DNA from: Desulfitobacterium sp.
Lineage (GTDB): Bacteria > Bacillota > Desulfitobacteriia > Desulfitobacteriales > Desulfitobacteriaceae
Length of the DNA stretch: 16,056 nt
Direction of reading: 5' to 3'
Assembly (NCBI GenBank): GCA_012799495.1
Contig: JAAZLD010000333.1
Coordinates: 1 to 16,056 of the forward strand
The position numbers and the translations under genes were made by a program. This document shows positions 6,945-14,534 of this stretch, piece after piece (within the stretch, counting starts at the first letter, position 1; each line of letters begins with the position of its first letter). The notes under the pieces were generated by a model, which made no database searches, was not told where the DNA came from, and saw only the letters and a program-made list of their open reading frames with translations.

Positions 6945-8005
6945 GTCAAGTAGCACCACCTATTAACCAAAATGTAGAAGTCATTTCCAGCCTTCAGAAT
7001 GAAAACAGATCTGCAAGGGCTTTTCGTTCCAAAAAAGAAGAGAGAAATTACTGGATTTTACTAATCACTTTGATGGGATTAGGCCTTCTTGCCAGTTATG
7101 GACTCTTGGTTTATAACAACCCAGTTCCAGTGGACTCGCCCTCATTTATTCCTGTAGTAAAAAGAAGATTGGTAGCTCTTGTAGCGATGCTAATTGCGGT
7201 GATCTGTCAGAGTTGGTCTACAGTAGCTTTCCAATCCATTACCAATAATAAGATTATAACTCCTTCCCTTTTAGGATTTGAATCTCTATACACAACTATT
7301 CACACTGCTACTATGTTCCTTTTTGGTACAGCTGCCTTTCTCAGCTTTAGTGGTGTTGAATCTTTTCTCCTGCAAATTGTCCTCATGGTCTCACTCTGCT
7401 TAATCCTTTATGGCTGGTTGCTTTCCGGTAAGTATGGAAATCTACAACTTATGCTTTTAGTAGGGATTGTCATTGGAGTGGGGCTAAGATCAGTCTCATC
7501 TTTTATGCGCAGGCTTCTTACCCCATCTGAATTTGATATTTTACAGGCCAGGCTTTTTGCTTCTGTGAATCATGCTGATTCTTCTTATTTCCCCATAGCT
7601 ATACCTATTGTACTTGTAGCAGGTATCCTTCTCCTTGCCCGTTCCAAAAATCTCAATGTCCTATCCTTGGGAAGAGATGTCTCTACCTCTTTAGGTGTTA
7701 ATCACAAGTTGAGCTTAATTATTAATCTGATCTTAATTTCTATTTTAATGGCAGTTTCGACAGCTTTAGTGGGACCACTGACATTCTTTGGCTTCTTAGT
7801 TGCAACTTTGAGTTATCAAGCTGCCCCCACTTATGATCATAGATATATCTTCCCAATGGCTCTAGCCATAGGATTTTTGATTATGACCGCTGCCTACTTC
7901 TTTATGTACCATGTATTTTCTGCCCAAGGTGTAGTTTCAATTATTATCGAACTATTTGGCGGACTAACATTCTTAATTGTGATTCTAAGGAAGGGAACAT
8001 TATGA
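6941..8005 (+). CDS. yclO: Ferric-siderophore ABC permease, second subunit (FecCD family)
   Basis: This is a 354-residue second membrane subunit of the importer. It carries a hydrophilic N-terminal extension of about 50 residues, longer than in most relatives, before the first helix. The core has VKRRLVALVAMLIAVICQSW, then the substrate-channel segment NNKIITPSLLGFESLYTTIH, characteristic of YclO/CeuC-type permeases. A coupling loop reads LGRDVSTSLGVNHK, and VGPLTFFGFLVATLSYQ lies towards the C-terminus. The ATG sits in an ATGA overlap with the previous stop, with AAAGGAGG 5 bases upstream. It also overlaps the ATPase by ATGA, so all three are translationally coupled and likely made in fixed ratio. 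The divergence from the first permease fits a heterodimeric channel, as in the Ycl and Ceu systems. Confidence 0.92.
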   Translation: MSQVAPPINQNVEVISSLQNENRSARAFRSKKEERNYWILLITLMGLGLLASYGLLVYNNPVPVDSPSFIPVVKRRLVALVAMLIAVICQSWSTVAFQSITNNKIITPSLLGFESLYTTIHTATMFLFGTAAFLSFSGVESFLLQIVLMVSLCLILYGWLLSGKYGNLQLMLLVGIVIGVGLRSVSSFMRRLLTPSEFDILQARLFASVNHADSSYFPIAIPIVLVAGILLLARSKNLNVLSLGRDVSTSLGVNHKLSLIINLILISILMAVSTALVGPLTFFGFLVATLSYQAAPTYDHRYIFPMALAIGFLIMTAAYFFMYHVFSAQGVVSIIIELFGGLTFLIVILRKGTL

Positions 8006-8754
8006 TAAAAATTGATAATGCTCGGAAGTTGTATACTGATGAAGTAAAAATTGGACCTCTGAATATTGAAATTCCCAAAGCAGGGATTACCTCTTTAATT
8101 GGGCCCAATGGTGCCGGAAAATCTACTACCCTGTTAATGATCGGTAGACTCCTGGATATGGATGAAGGTCAAATCCAAGTGGCCAATATGGATGTAGCCA
8201 GGACCAAATCAGAAGACTTGGCTAAAGTCTTGACTATTCTACGTCAGGAAAATCACTTTGTTACAAGGCTTACTGTGAGACAACTAGTAGGATTCGGGCG
8301 TTTTCCCTATTCAAAGGGAAGATTAAATAAGGAAGACGAAGCTATAATTTCTAAATATATCGATTTTCTGGGTTTAAGGGATCTAGAAAATAGATATCTA
8401 GATGAGCTTTCTGGGGGTCAAAGGCAAAGGGCCTATGTAGCCATGGTACTTTGTCAGGAGACTGAGTATGTCCTTTTAGACGAGCCTTTAAACAACCTTG
8501 ATGTTGCTCGTTCCGTCCAAATGATGGAGCATCTGCGCTTTGCTGCTAATGAATTTGGCAGGACGATTCTTACTGTCATGCACGATATTAACTTTGCAGC
8601 TAAGTATTCGGAGCGTATTTGTGCTATGAAAGATGGGAAAATTGCTGCCTTTGGAACAGTGGCAGAAGTAATGGACTCTGAGCTTTTATCGGATATTTTT
8701 GAAACAAAAATCGAAATCATCGAGGGTCCTTATGGCCCAGTGGCTATTTGCTAG
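8002..8754 (+). CDS. yclP: Ferric-siderophore ABC transporter ATPase
   Basis: This is a 250-residue ATPase of the FecE/FepC class. Walker A is GPNGAGKST (34-42, Lys40), the Q-loop Gln82 lies in LRQENH, the signature is LSGGQRQR (136-143), Walker B is YVLLDEP (156-162, Glu161) and the switch is His194 in MHDINFA. The stretch LTVRQLVGFGRFPYSKGRL is a hallmark of the iron-siderophore group. The variant LRQENHFVTRLTVRQLV after the Q-loop is the form seen in YclP/CeuD proteins, as distinct from FepC or BtuD. ATG 8002 follows AAGGAAGGG and overlaps the permease stop. It is the last gene of the operon; a terminator begins 46 bases later. Confidence 0.94.
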   Translation: MIKIDNARKLYTDEVKIGPLNIEIPKAGITSLIGPNGAGKSTTLLMIGRLLDMDEGQIQVANMDVARTKSEDLAKVLTILRQENHFVTRLTVRQLVGFGRFPYSKGRLNKEDEAIISKYIDFLGLRDLENRYLDELSGGQRQRAYVAMVLCQETEYVLLDEPLNNLDVARSVQMMEHLRFAANEFGRTILTVMHDINFAAKYSERICAMKDGKIAAFGTVAEVMDSELLSDIFETKIEIIEGPYGPVAIC

Positions 8755-8799
8755 GTGGGAATACATCGGAAATACAAATGGATAAAATAGTTTAGCCAG

Positions 8800-8872
8800 A
8801 GACAACTGACAATACTCCGTAAAACTTGGCATAAAGTATTGATTAAGGAGCTTGTCATTTGTCTTATTTTTT
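8800..8872 (+). terminator. Rho-independent terminator of the siderophore importer operon
   Basis: AGACAACTGACAA (8800-8812) pairs with TTGTCATTTGTCT (8852-8864) with one mismatch. CTCC (8815-8818) also pairs with GGAG (8847-8850) further in. The stem closes a loop of 28 bases and is followed directly by TATTTTTT (8865-8872). Inside the loop AATACT and AGTATT can form an alternative short stem. The right half closely matches the terminator after lutB. A second small hairpin, CCACA/TGTGG at 8874-8889, follows. Confidence 0.7.
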
Positions 8873-9012
8873 GCCACAAAACAGTGTGGTTTGATGTGGA
8901 ATAAGTTACTAATTTCCAGAAGAGTAAGGCTTATTCTTTGTTTAGGGTTGATTTTTGTTGATCCAAGTGGAATATATGATGAACATTTCTCTAAATTTGT
9001 CATACTTAATAC

Positions 9013-9042
9013 TTGATAAAGAAAGATTAAATATAGTATAAT
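9013..9042 (+). promoter_or_regulatory. Sigma-A promoter of the lutAB-like operon
   Basis: TTGATA (9013-9018) and a perfect TATAAT (9037-9042) are separated by 18 bases in an AT-rich stretch. Transcription would start near 9049, giving a leader of about 144 bases before the first gene. No Fur box lies nearby, so the operon is separated from the iron genes. Confidence 0.65.
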
Positions 9043-9121
9043 TCCTCTTGATTGTATTATTTTTGTGTATTATTTAACTATAAGTTTTTCCTGCTCAAAA
9101 AATAATACATTATACATGGCT

Positions 9122-9147
9122 TATAGGAGTTTACAACCCTCCTCATA
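9122..9147 (+). promoter_or_regulatory. Small hairpin in the lutAB leader
   Basis: AGGAG (9125-9129) pairs with CTCCT (9139-9143) over a 9-base loop. The flanking TAT and ATA extend the stem with one bulged base. It lies 46 bases before the chosen start and has no T-run. The paired AGGAG has no start codon behind it, so this may be an operator half-pair or a minor RNA structure. The rest of the 8755-9192 gap holds only the terminator and promoter listed separately. Confidence 0.25.
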
Positions 9148-9192
9148 ATTAGGTAAGCTAAATTAAGTGATAGTAAAAAGGCGGTGAAGGTC

Positions 9193-10206
9193 GTGGCAAC
9201 ATCCCCAATTGATATGCCACAGAAGGTGGAACGAAAAATGCCACCAGTTCTTGAATTGATTCGTGGAAATATTATCAAGCATGGAAATCCTCTTGCCCTT
9301 AAGGGAAGCGAAATTTCAGCTTGGGCAAAAGAACTTAATTTGCCTAAGACAGGGAACCTTCTCTTTTATACTGGAGGAGAGTACCAGCTTTTACCTTTTA
9401 TTGATTCACTAGTAAAAACCATGACGGTAATGGATTCTAATTCTAAAGGATTTTCCATGCTCATGGGAGTTCGCAATATACTTGGTAAAACCGGTTTTGC
9501 ACCGGAAAAAATCTACGCCTCTGTTCTAGCACAAGATAAAGAACGGTTTAATGAAGTGTCTCTTAAAGCAGCTCGAATCCTGCAAAGTCTTGGCTATGAC
9601 TTATGTTATTCAGGTGAAGACGAGCTATACAGTGGGGCTTTACTTTATGAGCTAGGATATTGGGAGGACTTGGCTTCCTATGGCCAGAAAGTTATGGAGG
9701 TCTTTAAGTCCAGTAAGGCTAAAACTATTGTCTGTTTATCCCCTCATGCAGCAGAAGTTATTAAGTTTGCATATCCTAAAATGGGTATAAACCATGATCT
9801 TGAAGTGAAAACTTTTGTTGAGTTGGTTTGGGAACAAAGGGACAAATTACCAAAAGTTAACTTTAATAAATCCGTTGTTATCCATGATTCCTGCCGACTT
9901 GCTCGAGAGATGGGAGTTACTGAGGAATTACGAGACATTTTAAATTCTATGAATGTAGAATTTAAGGAACCACTACGGAAGGGTACCTGGACTACGTGCT
10001 GTGGGGGACCTAATAAATTTATGTTCCCAGAACTTTCTCAAACCATCGCAGGAGGTCGGGTAAGCGAACTTCAAAGTACGGGAGCAGATTTGATTTTGAC
10101 TTCATGTCCTTATTGTTTATCAGCCTTGGAAGGGGCTATAGATAAAAATAATCGAGATATAATTGCTGATTTCATCGAATTCTTATATAAGGAGATAGTG
10201 GAATGA
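9193..10206 (+). CDS. CCG-domain iron-sulfur oxidoreductase subunit, LutA/HdrD-like
   Basis: This is a 337-residue cytosolic protein with the two-module layout of cysteine-rich CCG proteins (LutA, GlcF and HdrD C-terminal halves). The second module is intact: HDSC (Cys234), CCGGP (Cys269-Cys270) and SCPYC (Cys305, Cys308). The first is degenerate. The expected cysteines are replaced in FYTGGEYQLLP (59-68), YSGALLYELG (146-155) and LSPHAAE (182-188). One cluster site is therefore kept and the other probably lost. In LutABC such proteins help oxidise L-lactate. GTG 9193 is preferred over GTG 9184 because AAGGCGGTGA (9178-9187), one mismatch from the full anti-16S sequence, is 5 bases from it. 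The gene overlaps the LUD partner by 4 bases. Its electron donor and acceptor are not encoded nearby. Confidence 0.85.
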   Translation: MATSPIDMPQKVERKMPPVLELIRGNIIKHGNPLALKGSEISAWAKELNLPKTGNLLFYTGGEYQLLPFIDSLVKTMTVMDSNSKGFSMLMGVRNILGKTGFAPEKIYASVLAQDKERFNEVSLKAARILQSLGYDLCYSGEDELYSGALLYELGYWEDLASYGQKVMEVFKSSKAKTIVCLSPHAAEVIKFAYPKMGINHDLEVKTFVELVWEQRDKLPKVNFNKSVVIHDSCRLAREMGVTEELRDILNSMNVEFKEPLRKGTWTTCCGGPNKFMFPELSQTIAGGRVSELQSTGADLILTSCPYCLSALEGAIDKNNRDIIADFIEFLYKEIVE

Positions 10207-11438
10207 GTGTTCAAAAAGAGAATAGATCAAAGACCATGCAAAAAGAGTTTAGCGAATACTCCAAAGAAGTAGATCGGGCTCAGCATGATGAGAATATTCG
10301 TAAAGCTATTTCCCGTGCAGTGAAAGCTTATCGTGAAACAACAGAAAAAACGATGAAGAGCTATCCTCACACTCCAGAGATGGCTGCTGAAGTAAGGGAG
10401 ATTAAGCGGCAGTCAGTGGAGCAAAGGGAGGAATTAGTGGCTCAAGCTATGGAAGCTGTTGAAAATAATAAGGGAAAAGCTTTTTTTGCCAAGGACAAGC
10501 ACGAAGCTTTAGTTATAGCTAGTGAAATCATTGGTACAGGAAAAACTATTGTTAAAGGGAAGAGTATGCTAGGGGAGGAAATCCATATCCGTGAATATCT
10601 AGAGGAAAAAGGCAACACTGTCTGGGAAACGGATTTAGGAGAGTTTATTCTCCAATTGAAGAAAGATCGCCCAATGCATATCCTTTCACCTGCTATCCAT
10701 GTCCCACGGGAAAAAGTTGCAGAGATTTTCACTGATTTCTTTGAGAAGGAAATTGAGCCAGATATTGCTAAAGAAGTGGCTGTTGTTAGAGAGTTTATGC
10801 GGGAAAAATACTTTACAGCTGATGTAGGTATGAGTTCTGCCAATGTTGTGGCAGCTGATACAGGTGCCTTCGTGATTATTGAAAATGAGGGGAATGTGCG
10901 CCTTTGTACAGCCGCTCCTCCTATTCATATTATCATTGTGGGTACAGAAAAATTGGTTCCAACCTTCCAGGATGCAATGAAGGTGACTGAGGTTACTTGG
11001 CGCTATGCCCAATATCCTGTTCCTGCCTATGTTAATATCATTACTGGTCCAAGTAAGACTGGGGATATTGAGAAAGTGACCACTTATGGTGCCCATGGCC
11101 CCAAAGAATTCTATGTAATCTTTGTGGATAATGGTAGATCCGATATGGAAGCAGATGATGACTTTAAACAAGCTTCCCATTGCTTAAGATGCGGTGGCTG
11201 CATGTATGAATGTCCTGTCTTCCAGATTACAGCGGGAACTTTCGGAGAAACCTATCTTGGTGGAATAGGTACTATTTGGAATGTGTTTACATCTGGAGGT
11301 CTTGAAGCTACATCACCTCAACTATATACTTGTCTTCGTTGTGGTCGGTGTGTGGAACGCTGTCCAATGCAAATCGATGTTCCTAACATGATTTTGGAGT
11401 TACGGAAACGTCTAGCCGCTGGAGAAGTAATAGAATAG
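10203..11438 (+). CDS. lutB: LutB-like LUD-domain protein with two [4Fe-4S] clusters
   Basis: This 411-residue protein combines a LUD domain (about 75-310) with a ferredoxin-like C-terminus. LUD marks are KGKSMLGEEIHIREYLEEKG (118-137), ETDLGEFILQL (142-152), the HILSPAIH stretch and FTADVGMSSANVVAADTGAF (204-223). The cluster motifs are C-x2-C-x2-C-x3-CP at 327-337 (CLRCGGCMYECP) and again at 377-387 (CLRCGRCVERCP). It is shorter than B. subtilis LutB, about 475 residues, and stops soon after the second motif. ATG 10203 overlaps the upstream stop (ATGA) behind AAGGAG. The third member of classical lactate operons, LutC, is absent here, as is a lactate permease. L-lactate or another hydroxy-acid oxidation is plausible but unproved. 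Confidence 0.9.
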   Translation: MSVQKENRSKTMQKEFSEYSKEVDRAQHDENIRKAISRAVKAYRETTEKTMKSYPHTPEMAAEVREIKRQSVEQREELVAQAMEAVENNKGKAFFAKDKHEALVIASEIIGTGKTIVKGKSMLGEEIHIREYLEEKGNTVWETDLGEFILQLKKDRPMHILSPAIHVPREKVAEIFTDFFEKEIEPDIAKEVAVVREFMREKYFTADVGMSSANVVAADTGAFVIIENEGNVRLCTAAPPIHIIIVGTEKLVPTFQDAMKVTEVTWRYAQYPVPAYVNIITGPSKTGDIEKVTTYGAHGPKEFYVIFVDNGRSDMEADDDFKQASHCLRCGGCMYECPVFQITAGTFGETYLGGIGTIWNVFTSGGLEATSPQLYTCLRCGRCVERCPMQIDVPNMILELRKRLAAGEVIE

Positions 11439-11447
11439 ATGATAAAG

Positions 11448-11524
11448 AGACATTTGACTTAGCTCTGTTAGTACGGTCTGAGAGTTTCAGATTTTAGGGA
11501 GAGTGGGTCATTTGTCTTTTTTTT
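11448..11524 (+). terminator. Rho-independent terminator of the lutAB-like operon
   Basis: AGACATTTGAC (11448-11458) pairs with GTCATTTGTCT (11507-11517) in nine of eleven positions, leaving a TT/TT internal loop. Eight T residues (11517-11524) follow. A short inner hairpin TCTGA/TCAGA lies between the arms. It ends 10 bases after the CDS stop at its left side and belongs to the same repeat type as the terminator at 8800-8872. Confidence 0.7.
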
Positions 11525-11528
11525 GCGT

Positions 11529-11557
11529 AAAAAAGGTGTTGGTTTTATTCCAACACC
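11529..11557 (-). terminator. Rho-independent terminator of the MATE gene
   Basis: Read on the minus strand, GGTGTTGG (from 11557) and CCAACACC form a perfect 8-bp stem with a 7-base loop, followed by six T residues (11534-11529). It lies 38 bases beyond the MATE stop codon and back to back with the lutAB terminator. The two convergent units are thus insulated from each other. Confidence 0.85.
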
Positions 11558-11595
11558 AAATTATTATGATGAAATATGCCTGCGATAGAGTGACA

Positions 11596-12972
11596 CTATT
11601 CAAGAGTGCTTATTTCCTCTAGAGGTTTAACTGCATATCTTTTTTCAATTATCTTAAGCCGAATGAGAAGGAAAATAGCGTTGGTAGAGAGGCCAGTTAT
11701 TAGCCCCAGCCAGAAGCCGAAGGCACCCCATTCAGTATAATGGGCTAAGTAATATCCAAGGGGTAGCCCGAAGCACCAATAGGAAAAGAGAGCTGTAAAA
11801 AAGGGAACATTAACATCTTTATAACCTCTAAGAACACCTTGAACTGGTGTAGTAATGGCATCAGATAGTTGGAAAAAGATAGCGAACACTAAAAACTGCT
11901 GAATAAGGTCTATAACAGGCTGTTCTTTAGAATATAAAGTAGCTACTTGTTCTCTAAAGATATAAATTAACAATGCGTTGAAAAGGGCGAAGGCTATGGC
12001 ACAGCCCAAGCCGATAAAAGAGTATTGTTTGACATCTTTAAAGCGTTTAGCCCCTACTTCAAAACCTACCACAATAGTTAAAGCCATGGAAAAGCTTAAA
12101 GGGATCATGTATAAAAGGGATACAAAATTCATGGCACCTTGGTGAGCAGCTAAGGTAATTGTACTAAAAGAACTCATAAGCAAAGCTACAGCAGCAAAAA
12201 TCCCTGTTTCAAAAAAGATTGCCGAGCCCGTTGGAACCCCCAGACGTAGCAATTCATGAAAAGTCCCTAGGGAGGGAGGGCTAATTTTGAAATGGGCTAG
12301 GTATTCTCGAAATGAGGGATGGCCAATTACGAGGGCAACAGCTATCAGTAATAGAATATAGTAAGTGATGGCAGAAGCTATACCAGCACCGATTCCTCCG
12401 AAAACTGGCACGCCAAACTTACCAAAAATAAAGACATAGCATAGAAAGACATTGATAGGTAGAGAGGTAAGTGTAATCACCATGGTAATACGAGTATTCC
12501 CTAGGGCATCGATAAAGGCACGCAAGGCCTGATAGACAAAATAGGCAGGGGCACCAAAAGCTATAGCTTTAAGAAAACCGTAGGCTATATAGCGAACTTC
12601 CTTTTCTAAGTCCATCCTATTTAAGATATTTTCAATACTTAAAGTTCCTATCAAAAGGAGAAGAAAAGTTAATGTCAGAGCTAAGTAAACTCCTTGCAAT
12701 ACTTTGTGAACAACTTTTTCCTTTTTGTTGGCGCCTAGAAGATGGCCAACTATAGGAGTTATAGCGAGCAAAATGCCGCTTACTCCCGTACTGACCGGTG
12801 CCCAAATATTAGAACCGATTGCAACTCCCGCTAAGTCAATTGAACTTGCATGTCCTGACATGACTGTATCAAAAAAAATCATGGAATAAAGGGCAAGTTG
12901 AGTTACCAAAATAGGAAAAAGAATATGAAAAAACTGTCTGAATTTCTCTCTTAATGTAAATGTCTGCTTCAT
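11596..12972 (-). CDS. MATE-family multidrug efflux transporter (NorM-like)
   Basis: This is a 458-residue integral membrane protein of about twelve spans arranged as two homologous MatE halves, the normal length for NorM-type cation-coupled drug antiporters. The first half opens with ILFPILVTQLALYSMIFFDT (18-37) followed by VMSGHASSIDLAGVAIGSN, the classic MATE start. The second half shows LRLGVPTGSAIFFETGIF and TLAAHQGAMNFVSLLYMIPL, the repeated motif of the C-lobe. On the minus strand AAAGGA lies 6 bases before the ATG. It is monocistronic, with its own promoter candidate and a strong terminator. The drug or metabolite exported is not predictable. There is no adjacent dedicated MarR or TetR regulator. 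It is convergent with lutB and divergent from trkA. Confidence 0.94.
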   Translation of the reverse strand: MKQTFTLREKFRQFFHILFPILVTQLALYSMIFFDTVMSGHASSIDLAGVAIGSNIWAPVSTGVSGILLAITPIVGHLLGANKKEKVVHKVLQGVYLALTLTFLLLLIGTLSIENILNRMDLEKEVRYIAYGFLKAIAFGAPAYFVYQALRAFIDALGNTRITMVITLTSLPINVFLCYVFIFGKFGVPVFGGIGAGIASAITYYILLLIAVALVIGHPSFREYLAHFKISPPSLGTFHELLRLGVPTGSAIFFETGIFAAVALLMSSFSTITLAAHQGAMNFVSLLYMIPLSFSMALTIVVGFEVGAKRFKDVKQYSFIGLGCAIAFALFNALLIYIFREQVATLYSKEQPVIDLIQQFLVFAIFFQLSDAITTPVQGVLRGYKDVNVPFFTALFSYWCFGLPLGYYLAHYTEWGAFGFWLGLITGLSTNAIFLLIRLKIIEKRYAVKPLEEISTLE

Positions 12973-13007
12973 TTTTGATCCTTTCTTGTTTCTATGCCAT
13001 AAAGAAT

Positions 13008-13037
13008 ATCTTAGCAGATGCTGGGAAGAGAATTCAA
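13008..13037 (-). promoter_or_regulatory. Candidate promoter of the MATE gene
   Basis: On the minus strand TTGAAT (13037-13032) and TAAGAT (13013-13008) are separated by 18 bases; each matches the sigma-A consensus at four of six positions. Transcription would begin about 28 bases before the ATG, a sensible leader length. It is weak by sequence and is not the only AT-rich option. Confidence 0.35.
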
Positions 13038-13071
13038 GGGAGCCCTTTCCTTGGATGGAAAGTTATTCTCT
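13027..13071. repeat. Nested inverted repeat between the MATE and trkA genes
   Basis: AGAGAAT (13027-13033) is matched by ATTCTCT (13065-13071). Within it CTTTCC (13045-13050) is matched by GGAAAG (13057-13062). The left part also holds AAGGG/CCCTT. It overlaps the candidate MATE -35 element and lies 36 bases upstream of the trkA -35, so an operator is possible. No T-run follows on either strand. Confidence 0.35.
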
Positions 13072-13106
13072 GGTAAGAATATTACAGGCAACTTTTTCTT
13101 GCCCCT

Positions 13107-13136
13107 TTGAGAATTGGAGACTATTATTGATATAAG
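13107..13136 (+). promoter_or_regulatory. Candidate sigma-A promoter of the trkA-trkH operon
   Basis: TTGAGA (13107-13112) and TATAAG (13131-13136) are 18 bases apart. The predicted start, near 13143, is about 29 bases before the TTG start codon of trkA. The spacing and position fit, although each hexamer deviates from consensus. Confidence 0.5.
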
Positions 13137-13171
13137 ATAATTGACGATAATTAGGGGAAGAGGTCTTAAAA

Positions 13172-14506
13172 TTGCGTGTTGTAATTGTTGGAGCGGGAAA
13201 AGTAGGTTATACTCTTGCTCAATATTTATCCGAAGAGGATCATGAAGTTATAGTGATTGAACAAGATGATGAACGCAGGGAAATTATCCAAAGTTCTTTG
13301 GATATTATGACTCTTGGGGGAAATGGTGCTAGTTTAGCCACCCTCGTGGATCCTGATGTTCAAAAGGGAGATCTTTTTATCGCTGTTACAGATATTGATG
13401 AAGTAAATATGGTAGCTTGTATGGCGGCGAAAAATATAGGGATCAAAAAAACCATTGCTCGAGTGAGTAATCAAGATTATGTTCACCAGGAGTTTGAGGA
13501 ATTTAACTCCGCGATGGGAATAGACATGATTATCAATCCAGAGATGGTTACCGCTTTAGAGATTAAGAGGATATTATTAACCCCAGCAGCCCTTGATGTG
13601 GAAGATTTCGCTGATGAACGGGTCAGAATGATTGAAGTTAAAATTCCTACAGGATCTAACCTTATAAATACTCCTCTAAGTTCCTTGACTTTACCACCTC
13701 ATATCTTAGTAGCTGGAATTTTACGCAATGAAAAAATGCTTATTCCTCATGGCTCAGATATGATTTTGCCCAATGATTGCGTCTTTTTTGTTGGTGAAAC
13801 TTCTGCTATAAAAAGATTTGGCGAGGAATTTACGATAAGGAAATCTAAAGTTGAAAGGGTCATGATTATTGGCGCTGGGAGAATTGGACGGCATCTTGCA
13901 CTTCTCCTTGAAAAAGAAGGGATCTCTATAAAGATTATTGATAATGATTTAGAACGGTGTCAGGAACTAGCGGAGATTTTGAATGAGGGGATGGTCCTTC
14001 ATGGAGAAGGTGCAGATATTGATTTATTGACTGAGGAGGGAGTAGGGGAGGCAGATGTGGTAATTTCCCTAACAAATGATGACAAACTTAACCTCCTAAT
14101 TGCTTTAATAGCAAAACATCTTGGAGCTTCCAGAACTTTAGTTCGGGTTGGTCATTCTGACTATATTTCTCTTATGGAAAAGGTTGGGGTGGATGTAGTT
14201 CTTTCACCTCGAATTTTGACTGCAGGAGTAATCTTACGCCATGTCCGCCATCCTGATGTAGTTTCGGTTTCTCTTTTGGAAGGTGCAAAAGCGGAAGTTA
14301 TGGAGATTATCATTCCTGAAACCAGTCCCTTAAATTATAGGAAGCTGAAAGATGTTAAGTTTCCTCGCAATGCTTTAATTGGAAGCATCGTTCGTGGAAA
14401 TGAGATTTTTATTCCTAATGGGGAGACGGAGCTAAGACCTAATGATCGGGGGATTATCTTTTCTCTGCCCCAAACAGTAAAAGAAGTTCTCAAGTTATTT
14501 GAATAG
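13172..14506 (+). CDS. trkA: TrkA, NAD-binding regulatory subunit of Trk potassium uptake
   Basis: This is a 444-residue cytosolic protein built as two tandem RCK units, the full-length bacterial TrkA form. Each unit has a Rossmann half and a TrkA_C half. The dinucleotide motifs are GAGKVG (7-12) with the ribose-binding acidic Glu30, and GAGRIG (234-239) with Asp257. Between and after them lie TrkA_C domains, about 150-220 and 370-444. It gates TrkH in response to nucleotides. The start is TTG 13172, so the first residue is formyl-Met in MRVVIVGAGK. It is supported by AAGAGGT (13158-13164) 7 bases upstream and by the Rossmann motif beginning at once. No in-frame ATG lies near the start. trkH follows after 28 bases, so the two form an operon. 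Confidence 0.95.
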   Translation: MRVVIVGAGKVGYTLAQYLSEEDHEVIVIEQDDERREIIQSSLDIMTLGGNGASLATLVDPDVQKGDLFIAVTDIDEVNMVACMAAKNIGIKKTIARVSNQDYVHQEFEEFNSAMGIDMIINPEMVTALEIKRILLTPAALDVEDFADERVRMIEVKIPTGSNLINTPLSSLTLPPHILVAGILRNEKMLIPHGSDMILPNDCVFFVGETSAIKRFGEEFTIRKSKVERVMIIGAGRIGRHLALLLEKEGISIKIIDNDLERCQELAEILNEGMVLHGEGADIDLLTEEGVGEADVVISLTNDDKLNLLIALIAKHLGASRTLVRVGHSDYISLMEKVGVDVVLSPRILTAGVILRHVRHPDVVSVSLLEGAKAEVMEIIIPETSPLNYRKLKDVKFPRNALIGSIVRGNEIFIPNGETELRPNDRGIIFSLPQTVKEVLKLFE

Positions 14507-14534
14507 AGTATAAACTAAGGAGCAAAGCAAAAAA

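Noticed and set aside
5931..8754. Importer considered as a vitamin B12 (BtuCD) or zinc transporter
   Set aside because: The Fur box, the YclN/YclO-type channel segments and the YclP/CeuD-type ATPase variant favour a ferric catecholate or petrobactin-type substrate.
8686..9003. Open frame of 105 codons on the minus strand after the importer ATPase
   Set aside because: It runs through the importer terminator and into the 3' end of the ATPase gene, has no ribosome binding site, and its product shows no domain-like pattern.
9049..9192. Leader before the lutA-like gene considered as a T-box or known riboswitch
   Set aside because: No T-box core sequence, no terminator with T-run and no recognisable metabolite-riboswitch core could be found, only a small AGGAG/CTCCT hairpin.
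9491..9505. CCGG/CCGG inverted pair inside the lutA-like gene
   Set aside because: The stem is four bases, lies within coding sequence and is expected by chance.
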